NCBI RefSeq assembly: GCF_036010485.1
Contig: NZ_CP108568.1
Location: 6,286,501-6,350,500 of the forward strand
DNA: 64,000 nucleotides
Direction of reading: 5' to 3'
DNA from: Streptomyces sp. NBC_01198
Lineage (GTDB): Bacteria > Actinomycetota > Actinomycetes > Streptomycetales > Streptomycetaceae
Shown: positions 23,564 through 31,454 of the stretch, piece by piece
Numbering within the stretch: position 1 is the first letter of the stretch
Layout: the number at the start of each line of letters is the position of its first letter
The notes under the pieces: model-generated
The model's input: the letters and a program-made list of their open reading frames with translations, nothing else
Told to the model about the DNA's origin: nothing
Database searches by the model: none
Position numbers and translations under genes: made by a program

Positions 23564-24934
23564 GTGACGTCCCGTAGCCCGCGAGACACTCCGCTCCGCC
23601 TCGTCCCCCGCCGGCCGCTCACCGCGGCCCGCAGGACAGCGACCACGCGCAGGTCAAGGCCTCCGCGCCCGCCGGAAGGCACGCCCCCGCTGCCGGAACT
23701 CGCCCGGCTCGCCCGGGCCGAACTCGCCGCCGCCGCACGGCTCGCACGCTGGGCGGGCACCGGGCCAGGTACGGCGGGCCCGACCGGGATACTGCCGGCC
23801 GACGCGCTCGCCAAGGCCTCGGCCGCGCTGGATCTGACACCCGGCCAGATCCGCACCGCCTGGGACCGAGCCAGGCTGTCCGGGCTGATCGAACTGCACG
23901 GCGGCGCCGCCCGCCCCGGCTGGCGGCTGCGGGCCTGGGACACCGACGACACCGCGGTGCTGCGCGGCTGGGTCGCGCTCTTCGACGCCTGGTCCCTCGC
24001 CCACCCCTTCCTGCCCGGCGACCGCAGCGGCCCCGACCCGGCGTTGGTCGCCGAAGTCGTGGAGGCGGCACCGCAGTTGCTGTCCTTCCTGCACCTGTCG
24101 AACGGCCCCGTGCCGATCGACACGCTGCTCGACCTGCTCCGCCAGCGGGTCGCCGAACTGCGCACAGAACGCCACGAGCCGCCCGCGGACGGGGCGGGCG
24201 ACCCGCTTCCGACGCTGCTCGACTGGACGCTGGAGGCCGCCGCACGGGTGGGAGCGCTCCGCCCCCGCGACCCGCAGCGGCCCGACGAGGTCACCCTGAC
24301 GCCGCTCGGCAGCTGGGCGGTGTGGGTCAAGCTGGAGCAGATCTGCGTGGCCGCGCAGGGGCCCGCCGGGCACATGGAGCAGTCCGCGGCCACGATGCTC
24401 CGCGCCTGCGCCCGGCTCTCGCCGGGACCGGCCCGCGCCGAATACCGCGCCTGGCTCGCCGCTCGGCCCGTCGCCCCGGCCGTCGCCGAACTCCTCGACA
24501 CCGCCCGCGGTGACGACGCGCTGCTGCGCGGGCTGGCGTTCGAGGCGCTGCGGGTCGTCGGCGACCCCGCCGAGCCGGCCGTCCGCGCGGTCGTCACCGA
24601 GCCGGTGCTGCGGCCGTACGCGGTCCTGTGGCTCGCCGAACTCGACGGCGGCGACCCCGACACCGCCACGGGGCTGCTCACGCGGGAGGAGGCGACGTGG
24701 CTGTGGGTCGACACGGCGGCCGCGGTCGCGGACCACGGCGAGGATCATCTGCTGGTCAGCCACCTGGAGACCGCCGTCCAGGGCTCGGTGCCCGGCCTGC
24801 TCGAAGAGGTCCGCGACGTCGGCCACCCCCGCACCGTCCAGGTCCTCGTAGCCCTGGCCGCCGCCCACCCCGACCCGGTCCTGGCCAAGGCGATGCGCAA
24901 GGCGGCTTTCCAGGTCCACACGGGTGAGGCGTAA
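23564..24934 (+). CDS. Protein of unknown function with HEAT-like C-terminal part
   Basis: 456 residues from the GTG at 23564. I do not recognise a named family. The first 35 residues are basic and Pro/Thr-rich. A winged-helix-like stretch follows (TPGQIRTAWDRARLSGLIEL), then TLTPLGSWAVWVKLE near residue 250. The C-terminal third is alpha-helical with repeated leucine/valine patterns (LLRGLAFEALRVVGDP, VLVALAAAHPDPVLAKAM) that look like HEAT or armadillo-type repeats. There are no membrane segments and no catalytic motif. Third-position G/C bias is strong, so it is a genuine gene. Confidence 0.8.
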   Translation: MTSRSPRDTPLRLVPRRPLTAARRTATTRRSRPPRPPEGTPPLPELARLARAELAAAARLARWAGTGPGTAGPTGILPADALAKASAALDLTPGQIRTAWDRARLSGLIELHGGAARPGWRLRAWDTDDTAVLRGWVALFDAWSLAHPFLPGDRSGPDPALVAEVVEAAPQLLSFLHLSNGPVPIDTLLDLLRQRVAELRTERHEPPADGAGDPLPTLLDWTLEAAARVGALRPRDPQRPDEVTLTPLGSWAVWVKLEQICVAAQGPAGHMEQSAATMLRACARLSPGPARAEYRAWLAARPVAPAVAELLDTARGDDALLRGLAFEALRVVGDPAEPAVRAVVTEPVLRPYAVLWLAELDGGDPDTATGLLTREEATWLWVDTAAAVADHGEDHLLVSHLETAVQGSVPGLLEEVRDVGHPRTVQVLVALAAAHPDPVLAKAMRKAAFQVHTGEA

Positions 24935-24949
24935 CCTCTCTGGGGCTGG

Positions 24950-25380
24950 GGGGGTTGCCACCTGCGGTGGCATGTCGCCCGCCCCGCCGTCCTGGCTTGG
25001 CGCGCAGTTCCCCGCGCCCCCAGGTGATTGCCACTTGCGGCAGCGATACACCTTTCCCACCGTCGTGGCGGGTCGCGCAGTTCCCCGCGCCCCTGGGGGT
25101 TGCCCTCTGCGGATGAGGCCGAGCTCTCAGGGGCGCGGGGAACTGCGCGACCAGCCCCCGCCGGGCCGCGGGCGACATGCCACCCGCACGCGGCACTACC
25201 GTCGGAAAGCCCCCGCCGGGCCGCAGGCGACCGGGGCACCGTACGTGGCACGGGAAAGCCCCCGCCCGGCAGTGGGCAAGAGGCTGCCGCGCGTGGTGCA
25301 GGGGGCGTCGGGGCGTGCGCCACGAGGAGGGTGGCAGGTGGAGGGGGCCGCCCGGCCCGGGCGGACAGGGGCGAAGGCAG
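24950..25380. repeat. Modular extragenic repeat patch
   Basis: The 561 bases between the unknown gene and the ABC-F gene hold no convincing gene except the 7-codon ORF at 25407. They are filled with short repeated modules. GGTTGCCACCTGCGG-like units recur near 24953, 25027 and 25099. CGCGCAGTTCCCCGCGCCCC occurs at 25001-25020 and 25075-25094 and, inverted, at 25129-25148. CCCCCGCCGGGCCGC-GGCGAC occurs near 25155 and 25210. These modules are typical of the dispersed repeats seen between Streptomyces genes. Confidence 0.75.
25071..25152. repeat. Perfect 25-bp inverted repeat, 32-base loop
   Basis: Bases 25071-25095 and 25128-25152 are exact reverse complements (arms beginning GGTCGCGCAG and ending GCGCCCCTG). 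In RNA they would form a very stable 25-pair stem closed by a 32-base loop. It lies about 140 bases after the stop codon at 24934 and could act as a bidirectional terminator or transcript-end protector; it lacks a T-run. Confidence 0.8.
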
Positions 25381-25394
25381 TTGCACGGAGCCAG

Positions 25395-25400
25395 TAGACT
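25395..25400 (+). promoter_or_regulatory. -10 element for a leaderless transcript
   Basis: TAGACT matches the streptomycete -10 hexamer TANNNT and ends 6 bases before the ATG at 25407, so transcription would begin at or beside that ATG. A good -35 element is not visible. Confidence 0.5.
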
Positions 25401-25406
25401 GGCCCC

Positions 25407-25430
25407 ATGGCCGCACTGTTCCTCGATTAG
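25407..25430 (+). CDS. 7-codon upstream ORF (MAALFLD) ahead of the ABC-F gene
   Basis: ATG GCC GCA CTG TTC CTC GAT TAG encodes seven residues. There is no ribosome binding site, but the -10 element 6 bases before the ATG would make the mRNA leaderless, and leaderless ATG starts are efficiently used in Streptomyces. The stop codon lies 65 bases before the ABC-F start codon. Several ABC-F genes of other Gram-positives are controlled by short upstream ORFs through ribosome stalling, so this may be a leader peptide. Whether it is translated is inferred. Confidence 0.4.
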   Translation: MAALFLD

Positions 25431-25495
25431 CTCTGGCGTTCACCGACACGCCCACCCGGCCGTGAGGCCATCCGTCACGCCATGGAGCCAACCCC

Positions 25496-27094
25496 GTGAT
25501 CACTGCCACCGGCCTGGAGCTGCGCGCCGGCGCGCGCATCCTCATCGAATCCGCGTCCTTCCGGGTCGCCAAGGGCGACCGCATCGGCCTGGTCGGCCGC
25601 AACGGCGCCGGAAAGACCACCTTGACCAAGGTGCTGGCCGGCGAGGGCCAGCCCGCCGCCGGGAGCGTGACGCGGTCCGGGGAGGTCGGCTACCTCCCCC
25701 AGGACCCCCGCACCGGCGACCTGGACATGCTGGCCAGCGACCGCATCCTGGGCGCGCGCGACCTCGACACCGTGCTGCGCAAGATGCGCGAGAACGAGGA
25801 GCGGATGGCGAACGGAAAGGGCGCCACCCGCGAGAACGCGATGAAGAAGTACTCCCGCCTGGAAACGGAATTCCTCACCAAGGGCGGCTACGCCGCGGAG
25901 GCCGAGGCGGCCACGATCGCGGCGGCCCTGGGCCTGCCCGACCGTATCCTCGGCCAGCAGCTGCACACCCTGTCCGGCGGCCAGCGCCGCCGCGTGGAGC
26001 TGGCCAGGATCCTGTTCTCCGACGCGGACACCCTGCTGCTCGACGAGCCGACGAACCACCTGGACGCGGACTCGATCAGCTGGCTTCGCGACTACCTGAG
26101 GACGTACCGCGGCGGATTCATCGTCATCTCCCACGATGTGAGCCTCATCGAGACGGTCGTCAACAAGGTCTTCTATCTGGACGCGAACCGCTCCCAGATC
26201 GACGTCTACAACATGGGCTGGAAGCTGTACCAGCAGCAGCGCGAAGCCGACGAGAAGCGCCGCAAGCGGGAACGCGCCAATGCGGAGAAGAAAGCCGCCG
26301 CGCTCAATTCGCAGGCCGACAAGATGCGCGCCAAGGCCACCAAAACCGTGGCGGCGCAGAACATGGCGCGGCGGGCCGACAAGCTGCTCGCCGGTCTGGA
26401 CGCGGTGCGGGTCTCCGACAAGGTCGCCAAGCTGCGCTTCCCGGATCCGGCGCCGTGCGGCAAGACGCCGCTGATGGCGAGCGGCCTTTCCAAGTCGTAC
26501 GGCTCGCTGGAGATTTTCACCGATGTCGACCTGGCGATCGACCGCGGCTCGCGGGTGGTCATCCTCGGTCTGAACGGTGCGGGCAAGACCACGCTGCTGC
26601 GGCTGCTGGCCGGGGTGGAGACGCCGGACACCGGCGAGGTGACCCCGGGGCACGGGCTGAAGCTCGGCTACTACGCGCAGGAGCACGAGACGCTCGACCC
26701 GGAGCGCACGGTGCTGGAGAACATGCGCTCGTCGGCGCCGGACACCGACCTGGTGGAGATCCGCAAGATCCTCGGCTCGTTCCTCTTCTCCGGTGACGAC
26801 GTCGACAAGCCCGCCGGTGTGCTGTCCGGCGGTGAGAAGACCCGGCTGGCGCTGGCCTCGCTGGTGGTCTCCAGCGCCAACGTGCTGCTGCTCGACGAGC
26901 CGACCAACAACCTGGACCCGGCCAGCCGGGAGGAGATCCTGGGCGCGCTGCACACCTTCAGCGGCGCCGTGGTGCTGGTGACCCACGACGAGGGCGCGGT
27001 GGAGGCACTGCAGCCCGAGCGGATCATCCTGCTGCCGGACGGCGTGGAGGACCTGTGGGGCCAGGACTACGCGGACCTGGTCTCGCTGGCCTGA
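25496..27094 (+). CDS. ABC-F family ATP-binding protein
   Basis: 532 residues with two ABC domains and no membrane segment, the ABC-F architecture. The first Walker A is GLVGRNGAGKTTLTKVLAG and its signature LSGGQRRRVELARIL with Walker B TLLLDEPTNHLDADS. The second Walker A is VILGLNGAGKTTLLRLLAG with LSGGEKTRLALA and VLLLDEPTNNLDPAS. The interdomain linker (about residues 240-310) is basic and alpha-helical, the part that reaches into the ribosome in this family. ABC-F proteins act on ribosomes, as antibiotic-resistance or translation-rescue factors. The linker is moderate in length and looks more like a housekeeping member. GTG start preceded by GGAG. The 7-codon ORF upstream may regulate it. 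Confidence 0.93.
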   Translation: MITATGLELRAGARILIESASFRVAKGDRIGLVGRNGAGKTTLTKVLAGEGQPAAGSVTRSGEVGYLPQDPRTGDLDMLASDRILGARDLDTVLRKMRENEERMANGKGATRENAMKKYSRLETEFLTKGGYAAEAEAATIAAALGLPDRILGQQLHTLSGGQRRRVELARILFSDADTLLLDEPTNHLDADSISWLRDYLRTYRGGFIVISHDVSLIETVVNKVFYLDANRSQIDVYNMGWKLYQQQREADEKRRKRERANAEKKAAALNSQADKMRAKATKTVAAQNMARRADKLLAGLDAVRVSDKVAKLRFPDPAPCGKTPLMASGLSKSYGSLEIFTDVDLAIDRGSRVVILGLNGAGKTTLLRLLAGVETPDTGEVTPGHGLKLGYYAQEHETLDPERTVLENMRSSAPDTDLVEIRKILGSFLFSGDDVDKPAGVLSGGEKTRLALASLVVSSANVLLLDEPTNNLDPASREEILGALHTFSGAVVLVTHDEGAVEALQPERIILLPDGVEDLWGQDYADLVSLA

Positions 27095-27106
27095 CCGCGG
27101 GTCGCG

Positions 27107-27122
27107 GGCCGGTCTGCCGGCC
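27107..27122 (+). terminator. Hairpin after the ABC-F gene
   Basis: GGCCGG and CCGGCC form a 6-base-pair stem around a TCTG loop, 12 bases after the ABC-F stop codon. There is no T-run, as is common for streptomycete terminators. Confidence 0.45.
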
Positions 27123-27545
27123 GGGCCGCCCGACCCCGGCCGCGGCGCCCGATCAGGCCGGGGCCGGCGGCACCGCCGCCGACCTGCTCGGACGCCGGGT
27201 GATCATGCCGATTCGATCATTCGGCCCACCGCGGGTCCGTCATCTGTGTGAGTCCGGCTGGTACCGCCCGCACCCTGTCGCCCGCGGGGCGGCTGTGCAG
27301 GGTGATCAGTGGTGTGACATCGGCAAACACCTTACCCACGCCCGCTGACCTGCTGGTATTGCGCGGATGACGTTCGCGGCCGGGAATTGCGCGGCGGAAA
27401 TTTCCGGCCGGAACCCGTTCTTGGCCCCGTATCCCGGCATTCACGTGGCGAATGTCGGGTGACGGACCTTGTCGAATGGGTGGCCAGGAAGGCGCTTAGG
27501 GGTGATCATGAGAGTCCATAGCGCACTTCCCTGGAGGAGGCACGG
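27123..27545 (+). promoter_or_regulatory. Regulatory region upstream of the Gbn-like gene, rich in GATC
   Basis: No gene is visible in these 420 bases. GATC occurs five times (27151, 27201, 27215, 27304, 27504), where roughly one would be expected at about 70% G+C, and four of the five are GATCA. A 12-base palindrome CGGAAATTTCCG stands at 27395-27406. I could not assign a convincing -35/-10 pair. The last GATC lies about 40 bases before the start codon of the next gene, whose S. coelicolor counterpart binds GATC. Confidence 0.5.
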
Positions 27546-27767
27546 GTGGCCGAGACTCTGAAGAAGGGCAGCCGGGTGACCGGCGCCGCGCGCGAGAAGC
27601 TCGCGGCAGACCTGAAGAAGAAGTACGACTCCGGAGCCAGTATCCGGGCACTGGCCGAGGAGACCGGCCGGTCCTATGGATTCGTGCACCGGATGCTCAG
27701 CGAGTCCGGCGTGACCCTGCGCGGTCGCGGCGGGGCGACCCGGGGCAAGAAGGCGGTCACGGCCTGA
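27546..27767 (+). CDS. gbn: Gbn-like small helix-turn-helix nucleoid-associated protein
   Basis: 73 residues, basic at both ends, with a helix-turn-helix-like centre: ASIRALAEETGRSYGFVHRM. The sequence appears nearly identical, from memory, to S. coelicolor SCO1839, named Gbn, a GATC-binding nucleoid-associated protein that influences development and antibiotic production. The C-terminal tail GRGGATRGKKA is rich in Gly, Arg and Lys and should contact DNA. A strong GGAGGAGG ribosome binding site precedes the GTG start. Its position between an ABC-F gene and an enoyl-CoA hydratase gene is consistent with the S. coelicolor locus. The long GATC-rich upstream region suggests autoregulation. Confidence 0.8.
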   Translation: MAETLKKGSRVTGAAREKLAADLKKKYDSGASIRALAEETGRSYGFVHRMLSESGVTLRGRGGATRGKKAVTA

Positions 27768-27837
27768 CCGGGCCCTGACGAGCCGATGCGACGGGCGGGC
27801 ATCTCCCGCACCCCGCGGGCCGGCGAACCGACCGGGT

Positions 27838-27858
27838 GATTACTCTTCAGTAGTAATC
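27838..27858. promoter_or_regulatory. AT-rich inverted repeat upstream of the enoyl-CoA hydratase gene
   Basis: GATTACT (27838-27844) and AGTAATC (27852-27858) are exact reverse complements with a 7-base spacer. The repeat lies 28 bases before the start codon, stands out by its low G+C content, and has the size and symmetry of a TetR- or MarR-type operator. No cognate regulator is encoded next to it. Confidence 0.55.
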
Positions 27859-27886
27859 AAGTCCGCGGTCCGCTCGGAGGTGCCCG

Positions 27887-28681
27887 ATGCCCGATGACAA
27901 GATCCTGCTCGAACGCGACGGAGTCCGGCTCGTCCTGGACCGCACCGGCACCGTCGCCACGATCACCCTGTGCAACCCGGCCAAGCGCAACGTGCAGTCG
28001 CCCGCCCTGTGGCTGGCGCTGATCGAGGCGGGCCGGCTGCTGCCGGGGCAGGTACGGGTCGCGGTGCTGCGCGCCGAGGGCCCGTCCTTCTCCGCCGGTC
28101 TCGACCGGCAGGCGTTCACGCCCGAGGGGTTCGACGGCGGGCCGTCGTTCCTGGAGCTCGGGCGCGGGTCGGAGGCCGAGCTCGACACGGTCATCTCCCG
28201 GTATCAGCAGGCCTTCACCTGGTGGCGGCGCACCGACCTGATCACGGTCGCCGCCGTCCAGGGCCACGCCATCGGGGCCGGCTTCCAGCTCGCGCTGGCC
28301 TGCGACCTGCGGGTGTGCGCGGACGACGTGCAGTTCGCCATGCGCGAGACCAGCCTCGGGCTGGTGCCCGACCTCACCGGCACCAAGCCGCTGGCCGAGC
28401 TGGTCGGCTACGGCCGCGCGCTGGAGATCTGCGTGACCGGCCGCTACGTGCACGCCGAGGAGGCCGAGCGCACCGGGCTGGCCAACCTCGTGGTGCCGGC
28501 CGCCGACCTCGACGCCGCCCTCGCCGATCTGACGGCCGCCCTGCTTGCCCCGCCGCGCGACGCCGTCAACGAGACCAAGGCCCTGCTGCGTACTGCCCTG
28601 ATCCACACCGAGACCGAGCAGTTCGCGGCCGAGCGCGCCGCCCAGACCCGGCGGCTGCGCAGCCTGGCCGGCGCCGAGTAG
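27887..28681 (+). CDS. Enoyl-CoA hydratase/isomerase family protein
   Basis: 264 residues of the crotonase superfamily. The oxyanion-hole segments are PSFSAGLDRQAF near residue 67 and VQGHAIGAGFQLALACDLR near residue 125, followed by AMRETSLGLVPDLTGT, which has a glutamate at the usual first catalytic position and an aspartate-containing PDLTGT where the second acid lies. It likely hydrates enoyl-CoA thioesters in fatty acid or branched-chain degradation, though crotonase-fold reactions vary. The ATG follows GGAGGTG. An AT-rich inverted repeat just upstream may be its operator. It is convergent with the next gene across 13 bases. Confidence 0.88.
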   Translation: MPDDKILLERDGVRLVLDRTGTVATITLCNPAKRNVQSPALWLALIEAGRLLPGQVRVAVLRAEGPSFSAGLDRQAFTPEGFDGGPSFLELGRGSEAELDTVISRYQQAFTWWRRTDLITVAAVQGHAIGAGFQLALACDLRVCADDVQFAMRETSLGLVPDLTGTKPLAELVGYGRALEICVTGRYVHAEEAERTGLANLVVPAADLDAALADLTAALLAPPRDAVNETKALLRTALIHTETEQFAAERAAQTRRLRSLAGAE

Positions 28682-28694
28682 ACCCGGCGGCGGC

Positions 28695-29453
28695 TCACTG
28701 CGTGTCGGTCACCACGACCGCCGTGAGCACCGGACCGGGGGAGTCGGTCACCGCCACCGGCTTGATCGCCGCGGTCACCGCCCGGGCCACCACGTACGGG
28801 CGGTGGCCCGCCGCCACCGCGAACTGCAGCTGGACCCGGCGGCACGCGTAGTCGCCCTCGCCCGCCGCGGTGTCGCGGACCCGGACACCGGCGCCGAGCC
28901 CGGCCAGCCGCCGGGTCAGCCGCACGACACCGGGCACCAGCAGCGCGGCGGCCGCCACCCGGGCTGCGGGATCGCCCGCAGCGGGACCGCCGGCCAGTTC
29001 GCGCGCCGGGTCACCGTCGTCCACCACGACGCCTTCGAGCACCGGGTCCGCGATCACCTCGCCGTCGATCAGCCCGGTGACCGCGAGGTCGACCGAGGCG
29101 ACGGGCAGGCCCAGCCGTTCGCCGGCCGCCGCCCACAGCGCGGCCCGCAGCCGGTCGGCGGTGTGCGGCAGCGGCTCGTCGAGCGACGCTTCGAAGTCCG
29201 CGGTGATACGCAGCGGCAGATACGGCAGCGCGCCCACCGGTGCGGCACTGCCCAGCCGTTCCGGCTCGGGTGCGACCTCACCCACCGTCAGGGCCACCGC
29301 GCCCAGCCGTACCCCGGGCACGACGGCCGCGGCCCGCCGCAGGGCGGCGACGGCCGCGCTCTCGGTGATCCAGGCGGCGTCCCCGGCCTCGCCCAGCGGC
29401 AGGAGCCGTCCCAGCGCCACCTGTTCCCTGACGGTCCTGGCCAGTCGGTCCAT
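28695..29453 (-). CDS. Protein of unknown function divergent from the Asp23 cluster
   Basis: 252 residues from the ATG at 29453; a GTG two codons upstream is also possible. It is Ala/Val/Leu-rich and has no clear membrane segment or catalytic motif. The C-terminal part (VQLQFAVAAGHRPYVVARAVTAAI) resembles the core beta-alpha unit of Asp23-like proteins, which also contain a short helix reading VARAVRENVIAAV. From memory, proteins of this kind in the same place are labelled nucleopolyhedrovirus P10 family in streptomycetes, which is not informative. Its divergent arrangement with the Asp23 gene suggests a common regulatory region. Confidence 0.75.
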   Translation of the reverse strand: MDRLARTVREQVALGRLLPLGEAGDAAWITESAAVAALRRAAAVVPGVRLGAVALTVGEVAPEPERLGSAAPVGALPYLPLRITADFEASLDEPLPHTADRLRAALWAAAGERLGLPVASVDLAVTGLIDGEVIADPVLEGVVVDDGDPARELAGGPAAGDPAARVAAAALLVPGVVRLTRRLAGLGAGVRVRDTAAGEGDYACRRVQLQFAVAAGHRPYVVARAVTAAIKPVAVTDSPGPVLTAVVVTDTQ

Positions 29454-29597
29454 GGTCACCGGGCTTCATCGCCTTCCGCTGTGCCGACCACTCGGATGGG
29501 GGGTCGGCCGTCCCCTGTGGGCGCATCCCCGCAGCGCGCTCGGGCATGCGCACATAGTGTGGTGCACGGAGCAGCCCATACGAAGGGACGACTCGCG

Positions 29598-30107
29598 ATG
29601 ACGGACAGCGCGCAGCACAACCGGCCGGAGCCCGACGGCTCGTCACTCGTGGCGGACGGCGGCAGGACCCTCGACAAGGGCACCGCGGGCGGCTCGGCCC
29701 GCAAGGCACTCGGTGACCCCGCGAGCCGCGGCCGCACCACCATCGCCGACGGAGTGGTGGAGAAGATCGCCGGGCTCGCCGCGCGTGACGTGGTGGGCGT
29801 CCACGCGATGGGCACCGGCTTGTCCCGTACGTTCGGCGCGGTGCGCGACCGCGTCCCCGGCAGCACCCGCTCGGTGACCCGCGGCGTCAAGGCCGAGGTC
29901 GGCGAGGTGCAGACCGCGCTCGACCTCGACATCGTCGTCGAGTACGGCGTGTCGATCGTCGAGGTCGCCCGCGCGGTGCGGGAGAACGTGATCGCCGCGG
30001 TCGAGCGGATGACCGGGCTGGAAGTCGTCGAGGTCAACATCGCGGTCGGTGACGTGAAGCTGCCGGACGAGGACGATGACGACGACCGTGACCAGCGGGT
30101 CCAGTAG
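29598..30107 (+). CDS. Asp23/Gls24 family envelope stress response protein
   Basis: 169 residues. After a hydrophilic 45-residue N terminus comes the Asp23 core: TTIADGVVEKIAGLAARDVVGVHAMG, then KAEVGEVQTALDLDIVVEYG, VSIVEVARAVRENVIAAVERMTGLEVVEVNI. The C terminus is strongly acidic (EDDDDD). In firmicutes Asp23 is a very abundant protein held at the membrane by AmaP and linked to cell-envelope stress. The ATG follows GAAGGGA. It begins a five-gene run that ends with the likely anchor AmaP. Confidence 0.93.
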   Translation: MTDSAQHNRPEPDGSSLVADGGRTLDKGTAGGSARKALGDPASRGRTTIADGVVEKIAGLAARDVVGVHAMGTGLSRTFGAVRDRVPGSTRSVTRGVKAEVGEVQTALDLDIVVEYGVSIVEVARAVRENVIAAVERMTGLEVVEVNIAVGDVKLPDEDDDDDRDQRVQ

Positions 30108-30189
30108 TGGCGCCGGTGCGGAACACTGCCCCTGAGATCCGCCCCGCAGCGGTACGGGCGGGCGCGGCCGAACGGACGGGAAGCGGACG

Positions 30190-30390
30190 ATGAGCATGGC
30201 GGTGATCGGCCTGGTGGCCGGCATGGCACTGGGGTTCGCCGGGTACTTCGGCGGCTTCGGCGCCTTTCTCGTGGTGGCCCTGCTCGGCGCGGTCGGTTTC
30301 GTGGCCGGCAAGTTCTTCGACGGCGACCTCGAACCCGGCGACTTCTTCCGGTCGCGGAACCGCGACCGCGACCGTGACCGGCGGCGCTGA
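30190..30390 (+). CDS. Small membrane protein of the Asp23 cluster
   Basis: 66 residues. Almost the first 45 are hydrophobic and glycine-rich (AVIGLVAGMALGFAGYFGG, FLVVALLGAVGFVAGKFF), giving two membrane spans; the tail is charged with Arg-Asp repeats. Small two-span proteins are common in Asp23/AmaP operons, where they resemble DUF2273. The stop codon overlaps the next ATG by one base (TGATG), so expression is coupled. The role is inferred from position. Confidence 0.85.
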   Translation: MSMAVIGLVAGMALGFAGYFGGFGAFLVVALLGAVGFVAGKFFDGDLEPGDFFRSRNRDRDRDRRR

Positions 30391-30758
30391 TGGTGTCAGC
30401 CGCGCCCGGGCAGCTCCCCGCCGCCGAACGCGGCGCCCTGCGGATCGCCGACCGGGTCGTCGCGAAGATCGCCGCACAGGCGGCCGGTGAGGTGCTTGCG
30501 CACGCGCCGGGCGCCGACCTGGTGCCGCGCGAGGCGCAACCGCACGCCGCGGTGTCGGTACGCAAGGACACCGCCCGGCTGCGGCTGGCCCTGGAGCTGG
30601 GGTATCCGGCGAATCTCGGGGCGGTGTGCGCCACGGTCCGCCGCCATGTCACCGGCAGGGTCGAGGCGCTGACGGGTATGGACGTGCCCGAGGTGGCCGT
30701 CGAGGTCGAGCGGCTGCACTCGGCAGCGGCCCGCAAGGACGAGGGGAGGGTCGAATGA
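30390..30758 (+). CDS. Second Asp23/Gls24-like protein
   Basis: 122 residues, divergent from the first Asp23 protein but with the same order: ALRIADRVVAKIAAQAAGEVLAHAPGAD, VSVRKDTARLRLALELGYP, LGAVCATVRRHVTGRVEALTGMDVPEVAVEVERL. It probably forms part of the same membrane-associated envelope assembly. The ATG overlaps the upstream stop by one base and its own stop forms ATGA with the next gene, so the cluster is translated as a unit. Confidence 0.85.
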   Translation: MVSAAPGQLPAAERGALRIADRVVAKIAAQAAGEVLAHAPGADLVPREAQPHAAVSVRKDTARLRLALELGYPANLGAVCATVRRHVTGRVEALTGMDVPEVAVEVERLHSAAARKDEGRVE

Positions 30759-31447
30759 GCGACGACTCCGGCAGCCATGTCTACCGTGGACAGGAACCGA
30801 CCAGGCCCGACTCCGAGAACGCGCGGGTCAGCATCGCCAAGGAACCCGAGGTCGAGCCGTCCGCCGACACCTCCGGGCTGCCCGGCAGCGGCAGCAGCCT
30901 CAAGGTCCGCCGCTTCTGGTCCGGCCGCCGGCTCCCGGCCGCGCTGGCCGCCGCGGTGATCTTCGGCCTGGCCGGCCTGTTCCTCTACGACGTCGCCTCG
31001 GTCCGCGCCGGCAACAAGGCGCTGCAGTGGCGGGTCAGCCTCGCGCACCAGCTGGCCACCCGCCATCTGGACGACATCTGGATCACCCTCGGCGCCGCGG
31101 TGGCGGCCGCGCTGGGCCTGTGGATGCTCATCCTGGCCCTGACCCCCGGCGAGCGCGAGGTGCTGCCGATGGCCCGCAGCGGCTCGGCGGGCGTCCGCGC
31201 CGGACTGGACCGGCACGCGGCCGAACTGGTGCTGCGGGACCGGGCGATGGAGGTCTCCGGGGTGCGCTGGGCCAAGGTCGTCGTCGGCCGCCGCAAGATC
31301 AAGGCCCGCGCCACCTCGCACTTCCGCGAACTGGAGGCGGTGCGCAGCGATCTGACGTCCGTGCTCGGCGAGGCCGTACGGCAGCTGGGCCTGGCCAGGC
31401 AGCCGCAGCTGAGCATCCACTTGCAGCGGGCAGAGAAGAAGGGGTGA
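30755..31447 (+). CDS. DUF6286-type membrane protein
   Basis: 230 residues. The hydrophilic N terminus is about 55 residues, followed by a membrane segment at 60-82 (LPAALAAAVIFGLAGLFLY) and a second at about 112-132 (ITLGAAVAAALGLWMLILAL). The C-terminal domain has LRDRAMEVSGVRWAKVVVGRRKIKA and LGLARQPQLSIHL, a pattern found in proteins accompanying streptomycete Asp23 genes (DUF6286). It may act as a membrane partner for Asp23-like proteins. It starts inside an ATGA overlap. Confidence 0.8.
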   Translation: MSDDSGSHVYRGQEPTRPDSENARVSIAKEPEVEPSADTSGLPGSGSSLKVRRFWSGRRLPAALAAAVIFGLAGLFLYDVASVRAGNKALQWRVSLAHQLATRHLDDIWITLGAAVAAALGLWMLILALTPGEREVLPMARSGSAGVRAGLDRHAAELVLRDRAMEVSGVRWAKVVVGRRKIKARATSHFRELEAVRSDLTSVLGEAVRQLGLARQPQLSIHLQRAEKKG

Positions 31448-31454
31448 CCGTGCG

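Noticed and set aside
24950..25280. Repeat cluster considered as a CRISPR array
   Set aside because: Repeats differ in length and orientation, spacers are not uniform and no cas gene is nearby.
24745..25629. Long frame on the minus strand across the repeat patch
   Set aside because: The translation is Ala/Arg/Gly-rich, no ribosome binding site is present, and it runs through dispersed repeats into the antisense of two real genes.
27395..27406. CGGAAATTTCCG palindrome
   Set aside because: Only 12 bases, not placed near a recognisable promoter; a chance palindrome cannot be excluded.
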